DNA of 64,000 nucleotides from Pelobacter sp. UBA6093. Lineage in GTDB: Bacteria > Desulfobacterota > Desulfuromonadia > Desulfuromonadales > Syntrophotaleaceae. Below, piece by piece: positions 45,835 through 54,201 of this stretch. The stretch spans positions 186,732-250,731 of the forward strand of contig DIWZ01000040.1 of NCBI GenBank assembly GCA_002435955.1. The letters are read 5' to 3'. A program made the position numbers and the translations under genes. The notes beneath the pieces are model-generated. The model searched no databases. It had not been told where the DNA came from and saw nothing but the letters and a program-made list of their open reading frames with translations. Positions within the stretch are counted from its first letter, which is position 1. Each line of letters opens with the position of its first letter.

Positions 45835-45988
45835 GGGTATCTCCCTGCGCCTCCTGCTTCTCCAAAAATCCACTCCGGAGAAAGGGGCGCTGATATCAAT
45901 AAGGATCTGATGCGACGCGAGCCAGCCGTAAGATCCGCCAGCCTGAGCGAAAATCCACCAAACAAAATTCCGATCACATGCACTCTTA

Positions 45989-46016
45989 ATGGTAACAATC
46001 GGCAATGGACTGTCAA
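45989..46016 (-). promoter_or_regulatory. Candidate sigma-70-type promoter of lon
   Basis: Reading on the minus strand: TTGACA (46016-46011), a 16-nt spacer and TACCAT (45994-45989), 155 nt before the lon start. The -35 is perfect; the -10 matches TATAAT at 4 of 6. No CIRCE or heat-shock motif was recognised. Confidence 0.45.
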
Positions 46017-46094
46017 GGACAGGAAAACTGTATAGCATTCCAAGGACTTGGAGAGATTAGCCAAAATCATGCCCGCTTCGGGGCTTAGGTAGGA

Positions 46095-47063
46095 TCAGTA
46101 ACGACGGTGGGTGGCAGACTCAGCCAGCTCGACAAGGGCCTGCCGCGCCAAAGAGTCCGGAAATGCAGCCAGCCGTGCGATGGCCTGCTTCACATAATAA
46201 CTCGCACGCTGGCGGGTATAGTCGATACCATCGTAACGGGTGATGAGGTTTTGCACAAAACCGAGATCGTCAGCATGCAAATGTTCTTTGGAAAAGATTA
46301 CGGACACCTGCTCCCGCTCCTCGGTCAGACAGCGGCGCAACGCATGGATGAGCGGCAGGGTCATTTTCCCTTCCTCCAGATCACGACCCAGCAGTTTGCC
46401 GGATTCATTCTGATCGGCAACATAATCAAGGGCATCATCGACCAGTTGAAAAGCCACACCCAAATCCATGCCAAAAGCGGCAAGGTCTTCTTCCCGGTCA
46501 CGAGGCAACTGGCCAAGGATGGCGCTGCAACGACAGGTTGCGGAAAACAGGGCCGCCGTCTTGCTACGCACCACGGACAAGTAACGTTCTTCGTCCAGAG
46601 ACAGATCGCCACTGTTCATAAGCTGGACAACCTCGCCCTGCGCCATGAGTGAGGTGGTTCCAGCCAGCACCTTCATAATGCGACGATCGCAAAAATCGAC
46701 CATCAACTCGAAGCATCGGGCGAACAGGTAATCGCCGACCAGGACAGCGACTTCATTTCCCCAGGCTGCATTTGCCGAAACCTGTCCTCTACGAAGCGGC
46801 GCTCCATCGATGACATCATCGTGGAGCAAGGTTGCCGTATGGATGAACTCGATAATGCTGGCGAGGGCGTACTGGTGATCCCCTGCATAACCGCTCAGGC
46901 GGACGCACAAAAGCAGCAGAACAGGACGGATACGTTTCCCTCCACTGGACAGGATATGGTCGCTCATCTGGCGGATCAGCGGCACATCAGACGTCAGATA
47001 CTGGCGAAAGCAGCCTTCGATGCGATCCAGATCGTCCTTGAGCAGTTTCTGAGCAAGCTGCAT
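46095..47063 (-). CDS. ispB: All-trans polyprenyl (octaprenyl-type) diphosphate synthase
   Basis: 322 residues with the first Asp-rich motif LLHDDVIDGAPLRRG, GGKRIRPVLLLL, and the second motif LVDDALDYVAD. It makes the long isoprenoid tail of quinones (menaquinone in this group). Chain length is set by residues before the first motif; small residues there (EFIHTATL) fit a C35-C40 product but this is not decisive. ATG 47063 has GGGA at 6 nt; ATG six codons earlier (47081) has none. A single gene with a weak hairpin (AGCCCC/GGGGCT type) in the gap towards lon. Confidence 0.9.
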   Translation of the reverse strand: MQLAQKLLKDDLDRIEGCFRQYLTSDVPLIRQMSDHILSSGGKRIRPVLLLLCVRLSGYAGDHQYALASIIEFIHTATLLHDDVIDGAPLRRGQVSANAAWGNEVAVLVGDYLFARCFELMVDFCDRRIMKVLAGTTSLMAQGEVVQLMNSGDLSLDEERYLSVVRSKTAALFSATCRCSAILGQLPRDREEDLAAFGMDLGVAFQLVDDALDYVADQNESGKLLGRDLEEGKMTLPLIHALRRCLTEEREQVSVIFSKEHLHADDLGFVQNLITRYDGIDYTRQRASYYVKQAIARLAAFPDSLARQALVELAESATHRRY

Positions 47064-47197
47064 GCAATTCCCATATCCCATGAAAGTAAAATGAGGTTCA
47101 TCCTAAAAAATTCAAGCGATCCTTGTCAAAGTATTTTTCCCCGCCAAAACCGGCACATCAAACTCGGTATTGCCGTGCAAGGTGGAGTATCCGGAAA

Positions 47198-47230
47198 AAA
47201 ACGGGCAAGGCCGACGACCTTGCCCGTTTT
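47198..47230. terminator. Bidirectional Rho-independent terminator
   Basis: AAAACGGGCAAGG and CCTTGCCCGTTTT form a perfect 13-bp stem with loop CCGACGA. It ends the J-domain gene on the minus strand, which continues into TTTTTT. Confidence 0.9.
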
Positions 47231-47257
47231 CTGGGAATTTGAATGGCACCCCGGCAT

Positions 47258-48055
47258 CTACCAGGAGAAAATCGATCCATTACCGTATCGGCGATTGTGT
47301 TCCTTTTGCTCTTTGACCAGTTTTTCCATTTCATCGTGTCCAAGCACGGAATTTTCCACAAAAAATTGGCCGAGTTTTTTCTGCTGTGACCGCTGGTAAA
47401 AAAGCAGGGTCTGAAGTTGCCGCTGGGTAATAAAGTCGAGCCCAACCGCTTTTTCACCAAAGCGGCAGCCACCACCGCGGAAGGCCAGAATGTGATGAAT
47501 ATCTCTCGCTTGCAACCAACCCCACCGCTGGGCAATATCCCCCAGATTGGGTCTCTGGCGCCGCTGCCAAAAAAGCGCATCCATCAACAATCGGTAATCA
47601 ATGCATTTCCGATAATACAGAAACAGCCCGATCTGCAGGCGACGGGGTGGCATATATCCGACCCCACAGGCTGCGTCGGAAAATGGCCTCCGCGGTGGAG
47701 CGCCACGAGCCCCCGGCGAGGGTGGTGACGCAACAGGTCCGGGGGACGGGGAGGAAGGGGTCCACAATCCGCTTTCGCGCAGCTTGAAAAAATCGCAGAC
47801 AACTTCATAAGATGCCAGCAGCTTCTGAAACTGCTCGGTCTGGGATTGTTGTTTGCCGGAATCATCCTGCCCATAAAGGTCGGGATGGGTCTCTTTGACT
47901 TTACGGCGATAAGCGGATTTTGCGCCTGTGGGCTGTAAATAGGAAAAAAAATCCAACGACAACTGGATGTCGTTTCCGAACAAGAAACGACAAGCCTCGA
48001 AAAGATCGCTTTCAGTTATCCGTGCTACCAATACCGGCTCCCCTGAAAGTGCCAA
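47258..48055 (-). CDS. J-domain (DnaJ-like) protein of unknown function
   Basis: 265 residues. A J domain occupies ~22-85, with AYRRKVKETHPDLYGQ carrying the HPD tripeptide that stimulates DnaK ATPase. A Pro/Ser/Gly-rich linker (~95-120) and a C-terminal helical region follow (~130-265; YYRKCIDYRLLMDALFWQ, LQTLLFYQRSQQKKLGQF) that has no zinc-finger or DnaJ C-terminal domain. It is therefore a specialised J protein, probably recruiting DnaK to one client. Starts are uncertain: TTG 48055 has GAGG at 10 nt, TTG 48031 has GGGGAG at 6 nt. Single gene with its own terminator. Confidence 0.8.
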   Translation of the reverse strand: MALSGEPVLVARITESDLFEACRFLFGNDIQLSLDFFSYLQPTGAKSAYRRKVKETHPDLYGQDDSGKQQSQTEQFQKLLASYEVVCDFFKLRESGLWTPSSPSPGPVASPPSPGARGAPPRRPFSDAACGVGYMPPRRLQIGLFLYYRKCIDYRLLMDALFWQRRQRPNLGDIAQRWGWLQARDIHHILAFRGGGCRFGEKAVGLDFITQRQLQTLLFYQRSQQKKLGQFFVENSVLGHDEMEKLVKEQKEHNRRYGNGSIFSW

Positions 48056-48182
48056 CAGCTGCCATCCTCAACCAACCACAAACCATGCGGCATACTGAAA
48101 ACCCGCAACGAATCGCAAACACAGCGCGACATGCGTCATGCCATTTAACCTTTTGAAATTATTTTGTCAATACGTTTCCAGC

Positions 48183-48217
48183 TAGTGTCCATCCGGAAAC
48201 TATGGATAGCCACTAAT
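48183..48217 (+). repeat. Dispersed palindromic repeat, copy C
   Basis: CTAGTGTCCATCC, GGAAACTAT, GGATAGCCACTAA: arms pair over 12 positions with two differences around the conserved loop GGAAACTAT. Lies just downstream of the remnant frame at 48229-48416. Confidence 0.75.
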
Positions 48218-48228
48218 TACTTCTCAAT

Positions 48229-48416
48229 CAAGTCAGGACATTGACAGCATAAACAGTTATTGCAGGTTCTTTTTGACCATAAATACGGATATCCTTCAGA
48301 GCCCAATAAACAGGAGTTATAATCCGCCAAGCATGACCCACGGAGGTCAATTCCTTGAAATCATCAAAATGGTCGCTATCTTGATTTTTTGTCGAAATTC
48401 CAAATCCGGCGTCTAC
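48229..48416 (-). pseudogene. Possible remnant of a gene (62 open codons, no start)
   Basis: The minus strand is open from just after a TGA (48419-48417) to TGA 48231-48229 and translates to a protein-like sequence including VGHAWRIITPVYWALKDIRI and AITVYAVNVLT. No ATG, and only an internal TTG with AAGGA upstream, could start it. Amino-acid composition is natural but the DNA is AT-rich; it looks like the 3' end of a decayed or transferred gene. No family is recognised. It may also be chance. Confidence 0.3.
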
Positions 48417-48915
48417 TCAAATGAACGAATGTGAATTTTTTACAGCATAAACGATAGGGAAAATAACTACTTATCGAAAAACTTACTGATATTCTTTGGT
48501 TTTTGCAGAAAGCAGGAATACTTGAAATTTTTTCATGATTTAATCAACCTTAAGTTCTGAATTATTTTTTGTACATATAGTTTCCACTGGCGTCCATCAT
48601 GCAATTTGTGTATAAAAAAACCCGTCACAGTGGTCGATGAGACTGCATAAGGATCAAATATTCGGTTCCTTATTTAAAGAAAGGAAACGGGAACGCTGTT
48701 CTACCCGCTTCGATCAAAATTCAAGAAACCAGGCTGCATCAACGCGATATCAGGCACACTCCGGCACCAGTTTGATACGCACAATGCTTTAGCGAACAGC
48801 CTTTGCAACCACAATTTTCAATTTGTGTAACCATTTAATCCGGCCGACTTTCAGCAGCAAAAAATCCCGTCATATATACGGGTAATTATCAGGCCAATAA
48901 AGGGAGGGGCAACTC

Positions 48916-51063
48916 GTGAAGGATCTGAAAATCCCGGCAAAGATATTTTTGCTCAGTGGCAGCATCATCTTGATTTTCACCCTGGTCTCGGCATGGCTCT
49001 ACGTCCATTTTCGCGACAACATCATGGAAGCACGTCGCAGCGAAATCCAACATGTCGTGGAGTCCGCCTGGGGACAAGTTGAGCATTATGCCCGCATGGC
49101 CAAAACCGGCCAGATGAGCACCGAAGACGCCCAGAGCCAGGCCAAGGCTATCATTCAAGACCTGCGTTTTGCCGGCACCAACTACTTCTGGATTAATGAC
49201 ATGCAGCCAAGCATGATCCTGCACCCACTTGATCCGGAGCTCAACGGAACATCCCTGGCCGCCAAGGAAGACTCCAACGGCATGCGCATGTTCGTGAAAA
49301 TGGTCGAACTTTGCCGCAAGGATGGTGAGGGGTTTCTGGAATATGCATGGAACAAGGAAGGTGCTTCAAAGCCGGTAGACAAAATTTCCTTCGTCAAGAT
49401 TGTCCCCGAATGGAACTGGATCGTCGGGGCCGGTCTTTATCTCGATGACATCGAGAAGGTCCTGTCCAAACTGTTCTATACCACCTTCGGCATTCTGCTG
49501 ATGGTTATCGTATCGTCCATGACCCTGGTTTTTTTCGTTACCCGTGCCATCTCCAGGCCGCTGAACGAATCCGCTGAAATCATGGAAAAAATCGGCAAAG
49601 GGGACTTCAGCCTGCGCCTTAACATGGATCGCAAGGATGAAATCGGCCGCATGGCCAAAGCGCTTGACGCGTGCATCGACAACGTGCGGGAAATGTTTCT
49701 GAATATCCGTACCATGGGGGTACAGATCGCCGTCAATACCCTCAAGGTGTCCAACCAGGTCGATATATCCTCCCGAAACTCCATCGAACAGGGGATCCTG
49801 GCACAGGATATTTTTGCCAGCAGCCAGGAGACCACCGCCGCCCATGGTGAGATCTCCAACAATACGCAAAAGATTTGCGCCTCGACCTCCAACAACCTCG
49901 AAACGGCGCAAAGTTCCTTCCAGGAACTCATGGAAACCAATGCCAGCATCAACAGCATGACGGAAAAAATCGCCGGCTACACCGTCACCATCGGCAAAAT
50001 GGATACCGAATCTCAGGATATTAAAAAAATCGTGTCGCTGATCAAATCGATCGCGACTCAAACCTCCCTGCTATCCCTTAACGCTGCCATCGAAGCCGCC
50101 AGGGCCGGCCAGGCCGGCAAAGGATTCGCCATTGTTGCCGACGAGGTCAAAGCACTGGCCGAGCAGGTCAATGCCGCCAGCGAGGATATCGCCGGCAAGA
50201 TCAACAATATGCTGGCCCATATCGAAACCTGCATCAGTGAGACACAGGACATCAGCAACGTTGCAAAGGACACTCAGTCGGCGGTCAGCAAATCGTGCAA
50301 CAGTTTTAAAACCATGATATCCGATCTGGAAAAGAGCGACGATCAACTGCAGAGCATTACCGCCTCCGTCGAAGAACTCTCCGCTGCCAACAACGAGGTA
50401 CACGGCAAGGTCAGCAACATCAATCAGATCAGCCGCGAAGTATCCGACACCATGGAAGAGGCCAAGGATTCCACCGAAAGTCTTTACCAAATCACCGAAA
50501 ACCTGCAGCGCATGAACGCCCGCTTCAAAACCGGCAAGGGTTACGGTGAGCATTGCGTCAACGAGGTGCGTAAGGCCCGCGGCAAAATCCGTAAAAGCAT
50601 GGAGAAGATGCTGGAACGCGGCATCGATATTTTCGATCGCAATTACCAGCCGATTCCCGGAACCAATCCGCAGAAATACCAGACCGCCTATTCCGATGCC
50701 TTTGCCAGGGAGTTGCAGCCGATATACGACAAACTGACCAGCGATCTCAAAGGCGGCGTTTTCGCCCTGTGTGTCGATGTCAACGGTTACGGTGCGACCC
50801 ACAACAGCTTCTGCTCGCAACCGGTCACCGGCGACCCTGAAATCGACGCCATCTACAGCCGTGATGGCCGCATCTTCGACGACCCGAGCAGCCTTGCCGC
50901 CGCTACCAATACCGACCCCGTTTTGCTGCATACCTACAAACGGGACAATGGTGAGATCCTGAGCGAATTTGCCATGCCCATATTCATCAACGGCAAACAC
51001 TGGGGCGCCTTACGGCTCGGGTGCGATCCTGAGGTGGTAATGGATATGACCTACGCTTCCTGA
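48916..51063 (+). CDS. Methyl-accepting chemotaxis protein with single Cache sensor and extra C-terminal domain
   Basis: 715 residues: TM1 (~9-30), a periplasmic sCache_2-type sensor (~35-185; YFWINDMQPSMILHPLDPEL, DKISFVKIVPEWNWIVGAGLY), TM2 (~195-215), HAMP (~216-270) and a cytoplasmic signalling hairpin with tip sequence AGKGFAIVADEVKALAEQ. After the hairpin, residues ~555-715 form a second soluble domain (FDRNYQPIPGTNPQKY, YDKLTSDLKGGVFALCVDVNGYGATHN, WGALRLGCDPE) that looks like a cytoplasmic Cache/PAS-like sensor, seen in a few delta-proteobacterial receptors. GTG 48916 has GGGAGGGG upstream. No che genes are adjacent. Confidence 0.92.
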   Translation: MKDLKIPAKIFLLSGSIILIFTLVSAWLYVHFRDNIMEARRSEIQHVVESAWGQVEHYARMAKTGQMSTEDAQSQAKAIIQDLRFAGTNYFWINDMQPSMILHPLDPELNGTSLAAKEDSNGMRMFVKMVELCRKDGEGFLEYAWNKEGASKPVDKISFVKIVPEWNWIVGAGLYLDDIEKVLSKLFYTTFGILLMVIVSSMTLVFFVTRAISRPLNESAEIMEKIGKGDFSLRLNMDRKDEIGRMAKALDACIDNVREMFLNIRTMGVQIAVNTLKVSNQVDISSRNSIEQGILAQDIFASSQETTAAHGEISNNTQKICASTSNNLETAQSSFQELMETNASINSMTEKIAGYTVTIGKMDTESQDIKKIVSLIKSIATQTSLLSLNAAIEAARAGQAGKGFAIVADEVKALAEQVNAASEDIAGKINNMLAHIETCISETQDISNVAKDTQSAVSKSCNSFKTMISDLEKSDDQLQSITASVEELSAANNEVHGKVSNINQISREVSDTMEEAKDSTESLYQITENLQRMNARFKTGKGYGEHCVNEVRKARGKIRKSMEKMLERGIDIFDRNYQPIPGTNPQKYQTAYSDAFARELQPIYDKLTSDLKGGVFALCVDVNGYGATHNSFCSQPVTGDPEIDAIYSRDGRIFDDPSSLAAATNTDPVLLHTYKRDNGEILSEFAMPIFINGKHWGALRLGCDPEVVMDMTYAS

Positions 51064-51082
51064 CCCATTTCTTGTTAGACAA

Positions 51083-51127
51083 AAAGCCCCACCCGGATGG
51101 CCTATCAAGCCAACCCGGGTGGGGCTT
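51083..51127. terminator. Rho-independent terminator between convergent genes
   Basis: AAAGCCCCACCCGG pairs with CCGGGTGGGGCTTT around a ~17-nt loop. The minus strand continues into TTTTTGTC, so it mainly ends the RNase Z-like gene; the plus strand (TTTCCCC) may use it for the chemoreceptor. Confidence 0.87.
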
Positions 51128-51163
51128 TCCCCTGTCCGCTCCTGTCCTATTCAGGGGCCCCGG

Positions 51164-52249
51164 TCAGCATCCCAGGCGAACTTCACACGGCAACAAGGGC
51201 CGGGCAAGCAGGCGCTCCGGCAGGTGAATCAGAGTGGTCCCGACCGGGGGGTGCAACTCCTGGTAGAGTTTCTGACTCATTTCCCCGCAGGATTTGGAGA
51301 GATGCACAGGAAGATAATATTTGGGCCGTAATGTTTGCAGCAGAACGTTCATATCCCGGGTGCACAGGTGACATGAACGGCGGGCTTTTTCCACCTGGTC
51401 CGCCAAAAAGGCACACTCCCCCACCAACAGGGTAACACCTTGGAGCAGACCGGTGACCGTCTCCTCGTTATGCCTGGAATAGCCGATATCCGTCATATAC
51501 CCGATGGACAGCGAAACCAACCTCCTTTGCACCATATCATACAGCCTGCGCGTATCCGCAATCTCCAACAGACCTCCCCCTTCCGCATACGACTGCGTCA
51601 CCGTCAAGGACTCTTTACCCAACCTCCCCCGGTAGAATTGGCGTTTCAAATCGCTGATCCAGGCTCCGCCAGCCAGTCCTGCCGCGGCGAGTCGTTCGGT
51701 ATCCAGACTGAACGTCGGTTGTTCGGTAATGCGATAAATGAGTACCGGTATGTGGTGGTCGGCCTGTTGCGCATCCACCCTCACCCATCGATTGGCAAAA
51801 ACGGTCCGATCGCTGCGATCGCAAACCCCGTCTGGTTGCCTTTCAAATCGTAACGGGCCCGGAAATATCCATTTCTGGATGTGGTTTGGATAAACTTCAT
51901 GCACGCGGAAGGTGCACCAGAACCGTTCGTGCAGGTTCCAGTCGTAAGCACAAAGCTTGTGTTCGATTTTATCCGCCAGGCCGGGGGGGCCGAAGACATC
52001 GAAGACCCGGGGAGAGACCAGAACATGGCGCACCAACGTATCGAACCCCATGAAATGATCCATGTGCGCATGGGTGACAAACAAGGCAGCCACGGATTTC
52101 AGTGCCCGTTTGGCCAGATGATGCAACTGGCCACAGTCAAACAACAGTGCCCGCCCCCACGGGCGCACCTTCACCCACAGCACCGGATCATCCAGCAGAC
52201 CGGCAAAACAGGTCGGTTCCAGATATCGGAAAGGCAGGTGTAGCGCCAT
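51164..52249 (-). CDS. RNase Z-like metallo-beta-lactamase-fold hydrolase
   Basis: 361 residues. Metallo-beta-lactamase core with FVTHAHMDHFMGFDTLVRH (HxHxDH zinc motif) early and GECAFLADQ / LPVHLSKSCGEM later (further metal ligands). Between them is a large insert with basic and aromatic residues. Overall it resembles RNase Z/ElaC, which trims tRNA 3' ends, but the spacing and the insert are unusual, so the tRNA role is not assured; a broader phosphodiesterase role is possible. The start ATG follows a short gap after the second Cys-cluster gene, which runs in the same direction. Confidence 0.8.
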   Translation of the reverse strand: MALHLPFRYLEPTCFAGLLDDPVLWVKVRPWGRALLFDCGQLHHLAKRALKSVAALFVTHAHMDHFMGFDTLVRHVLVSPRVFDVFGPPGLADKIEHKLCAYDWNLHERFWCTFRVHEVYPNHIQKWIFPGPLRFERQPDGVCDRSDRTVFANRWVRVDAQQADHHIPVLIYRITEQPTFSLDTERLAAAGLAGGAWISDLKRQFYRGRLGKESLTVTQSYAEGGGLLEIADTRRLYDMVQRRLVSLSIGYMTDIGYSRHNEETVTGLLQGVTLLVGECAFLADQVEKARRSCHLCTRDMNVLLQTLRPKYYLPVHLSKSCGEMSQKLYQELHPPVGTTLIHLPERLLARPLLPCEVRLGC

Positions 52250-52324
52250 CGTATTTACTCCGGCACAAAATAGGGGAATACCCTGTAAACTGTACCAGAG
52301 AACAAAGGCTTGAGCCTTTTGCTT

Positions 52325-52984
52325 CTATCGGAATCTGGAAAAATCGATGAGTAATGCGGTGGGGATGAAAGTGTCCGCCTCATTCACCGGAGCACCTAGC
52401 AGCGCCGACGTAAACGCACCGAAAAGCGTCATTTCCTGGTTGAAAAGATGCTGGAACCGCCAGCGAAGCTGCGGCATGGAGAGTGGATCGACTCCGGCAA
52501 AGTTGAGGGAGCAATACAAGTCGGAAAAGTGTGTGCCGGACAAGTCGATATTGGGCAGACCATGCTGGCGGCAAACCAGCGGGCGCCATGCATAGACCAG
52601 GCAGGAACCATTTTCATCCAGCAGCGGGCAGGGTGTCTCGTCATCCTCGGGCATCTCTGTCCAGACATGGTCCGGCATGGCATTGAGCAGGTAGGGATGG
52701 GCAAAGTCCGGCCATTTGGCCTGCAATTGACGCAATCGATTTTCGGCTCGATCGACAACCTGCTTTTGGCGATAAGGCGGCAATTGCGAAAATCCGAGTT
52801 GGAGCAGATAGGCGTCGAGAAGCGTGATGTCGAAAAGCCCCCGACAACAAGCAGAGCACCCGTCCTCGCAGCGAATGGCCTCCCCTGCTTCCGTCTTGCA
52901 GCGGGCAAACCAGGCATCCACGGTTTCCAGCAGTCCACGATACTGCAAGGCAATGGCATCCAGCGCCGATACATCCTTTGCCAT
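52325..52984 (-). CDS. YkgJ-family cysteine-cluster protein (copy 2)
   Basis: 219 residues with the same cluster layout as the gene at 39871-40410: CEDGCSACCRGLFDI, then CPLLDENGSCLVYAWRPLVCRQHGLP and a distal YCSLNF. The first motif (GCSACC) and the CRQHG motif are conserved; the copies differ elsewhere and in length. Function unknown; metal binding inferred. ATG 52984 has AAGGA 8 nt upstream. About 75 nt before the RNase Z-like gene, so probably co-transcribed. Confidence 0.85.
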   Translation of the reverse strand: MAKDVSALDAIALQYRGLLETVDAWFARCKTEAGEAIRCEDGCSACCRGLFDITLLDAYLLQLGFSQLPPYRQKQVVDRAENRLRQLQAKWPDFAHPYLLNAMPDHVWTEMPEDDETPCPLLDENGSCLVYAWRPLVCRQHGLPNIDLSGTHFSDLYCSLNFAGVDPLSMPQLRWRFQHLFNQEMTLFGAFTSALLGAPVNEADTFIPTALLIDFSRFR

Positions 52985-53146
52985 ACGATCAGTCCTTTGC
53001 ACGCATGATCAGAGAGCGAAAAAAGCCGCTATCGGGAGAGTCACTCTGAAATTCTGAAGCCGGATAGCAGCCGTGCAATATCTTCCATCGACCTGTTCAA
53101 AAAATCGAGTAAAAAAATAACCAGGAACAGTACACCAGCGAACTGC

Positions 53147-53226
53147 AATAGTGCCACGATTGGCATTCCGGAGAAAAGATTATTTAAAGGGAAAACCCCT
53201 CCCGGTGAAAACCCGGACTGCCATAT
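53147..53226 (+). promoter_or_regulatory. Cobalamin-riboswitch-like sequence (incomplete)
   Basis: The order AGTGCC, then TTTAAAGGGAA, GGTGAAAACCCGGACTGCC follows the 5' part of the cobalamin riboswitch (GGUGCC..AnAGGGAA..GGUGAAAnUCCGGgaCUGCC), but the essential CCCGCnACUGU element that should come next is replaced by ATATGGCATAATG. It lies in the leader of the ABC exporter. A decayed riboswitch, a variant or chance similarity remain open. Confidence 0.25.
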
Positions 53227-53286
53227 GGCATAATGTTATGTCGATATGGTTATTTTATGCAACCTCTACCGGACTGGGGTAACGGA

Positions 53287-54201
53287 GTGGCACCAAATGT
53301 CATTACAGCCAAAAACCTGAGAAAATCCTTCGGGACCTTCACCGCTGTGGACGGCATTTCCTTCGCGGTGCAAAAAGCCGAATGCTTCGGATTGCTCGGG
53401 CCAAACGGAGCCGGGAAAACCAGCACCATTCGCATGCTGTATGGCTACAGCCCTTCAAGCGGCGGAGAATTGCATCTGTTTGACCAGCGGATAACCGATG
53501 ACTGGCGTACGGTTAAAAACCGCATTGGAGTCTGTCAGCAGGAAGACAACCTTGACCCCGACCTCAGCGTGCGAGACAACCTGCTTACCTACGCGCGCTA
53601 CTTCAACCTTGCCGCAGCCGATGCCCGTGCGACCACGGGCCGCCTGCTGAAATTCTTTGCCCTGGACAACCGGGCCGCTACCAATATCAGGGAATTATCC
53701 GGCGGCATGAAAAGGAGGCTGGTGCTGGCACGGTCGCTGATCAACAACCCTGACCTGCTGATCCTTGACGAACCGACTACCGGCCTCGACCCGCAGTCCC
53801 GACATCAGGTCTGGGAGCGCCTGGAGGAGCTGAAAACCGGCGGATTGACCATCCTGCTCACCACGCACTACATGGAAGAAGCGGCCCGGCTGTGCGACCG
53901 GCTGGTCATCATGAATCAAGGCCGTATCCTGGTCGAAGGCCGACCTCACGAGCTGATCCGGCAATATGTGGGCCGCGAAGTGATCGAAATTGCCCCAACC
54001 GATGCGGCATTGATTACCTGCCTGCAAAGTCGCGGGCTGCACTTTGAAACTTTCGGCCAACGCTTGGTCATCCATAATCAGGCCGACACCGGTCTGTTTG
54101 CGGCATTGACCGAAATATTCGACGGACGCCGCTGCACCCTGCGGCCGGCAACCCTGGAGGATGTGTTTTTGCACCTGACCGGAAGGGAGTTGCGCGAGTG
54201 A
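53287..54201 (+). CDS. ABC transporter ATP-binding protein (NodI/DrrA type)
   Basis: 304 residues: Walker A GLLGPNGAGKTS, Q-loop CQQEDN, ABC signature ELSGGMKRRL, Walker B LLILDEPTTGLD and the H-loop LTTHYMEEA, followed by a ~75-residue C-terminal extension typical of the DRA/NodI subfamily. It energises the adjacent ABC-2 permease. GTG 53287 with GGGG 7 nt upstream gives an N-terminus that starts at the ABC domain; ATG 53233 and 53257 are longer alternatives. Overlaps the permease start by 4 nt. Confidence 0.92.
   Translation: MAPNVITAKNLRKSFGTFTAVDGISFAVQKAECFGLLGPNGAGKTSTIRMLYGYSPSSGGELHLFDQRITDDWRTVKNRIGVCQQEDNLDPDLSVRDNLLTYARYFNLAAADARATTGRLLKFFALDNRAATNIRELSGGMKRRLVLARSLINNPDLLILDEPTTGLDPQSRHQVWERLEELKTGGLTILLTTHYMEEAARLCDRLVIMNQGRILVEGRPHELIRQYVGREVIEIAPTDAALITCLQSRGLHFETFGQRLVIHNQADTGLFAALTEIFDGRRCTLRPATLEDVFLHLTGRELRE

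Larger units (their letters stand above)
48056..48915. other. 860-bp low-GC intergenic region with a repeat and a gene remnant
   Basis: The longest gap in the window and visibly more AT-rich than its neighbours. It holds repeat copy C (48183-48217), a 62-codon open stretch without a good start (48229-48416, minus), a rearranged piece of the repeat (48577-48597) and, near the right end, a small CCCGT/ACGGG hairpin (48867-48884) in the leader of the chemoreceptor gene. The rest holds nothing I recognise. Confidence 0.6.

Noticed and set aside
48600..48915. Possible cyclic-di-GMP riboswitch in the chemoreceptor leader
   Set aside because: The signature elements of the GEMM motif are not present.
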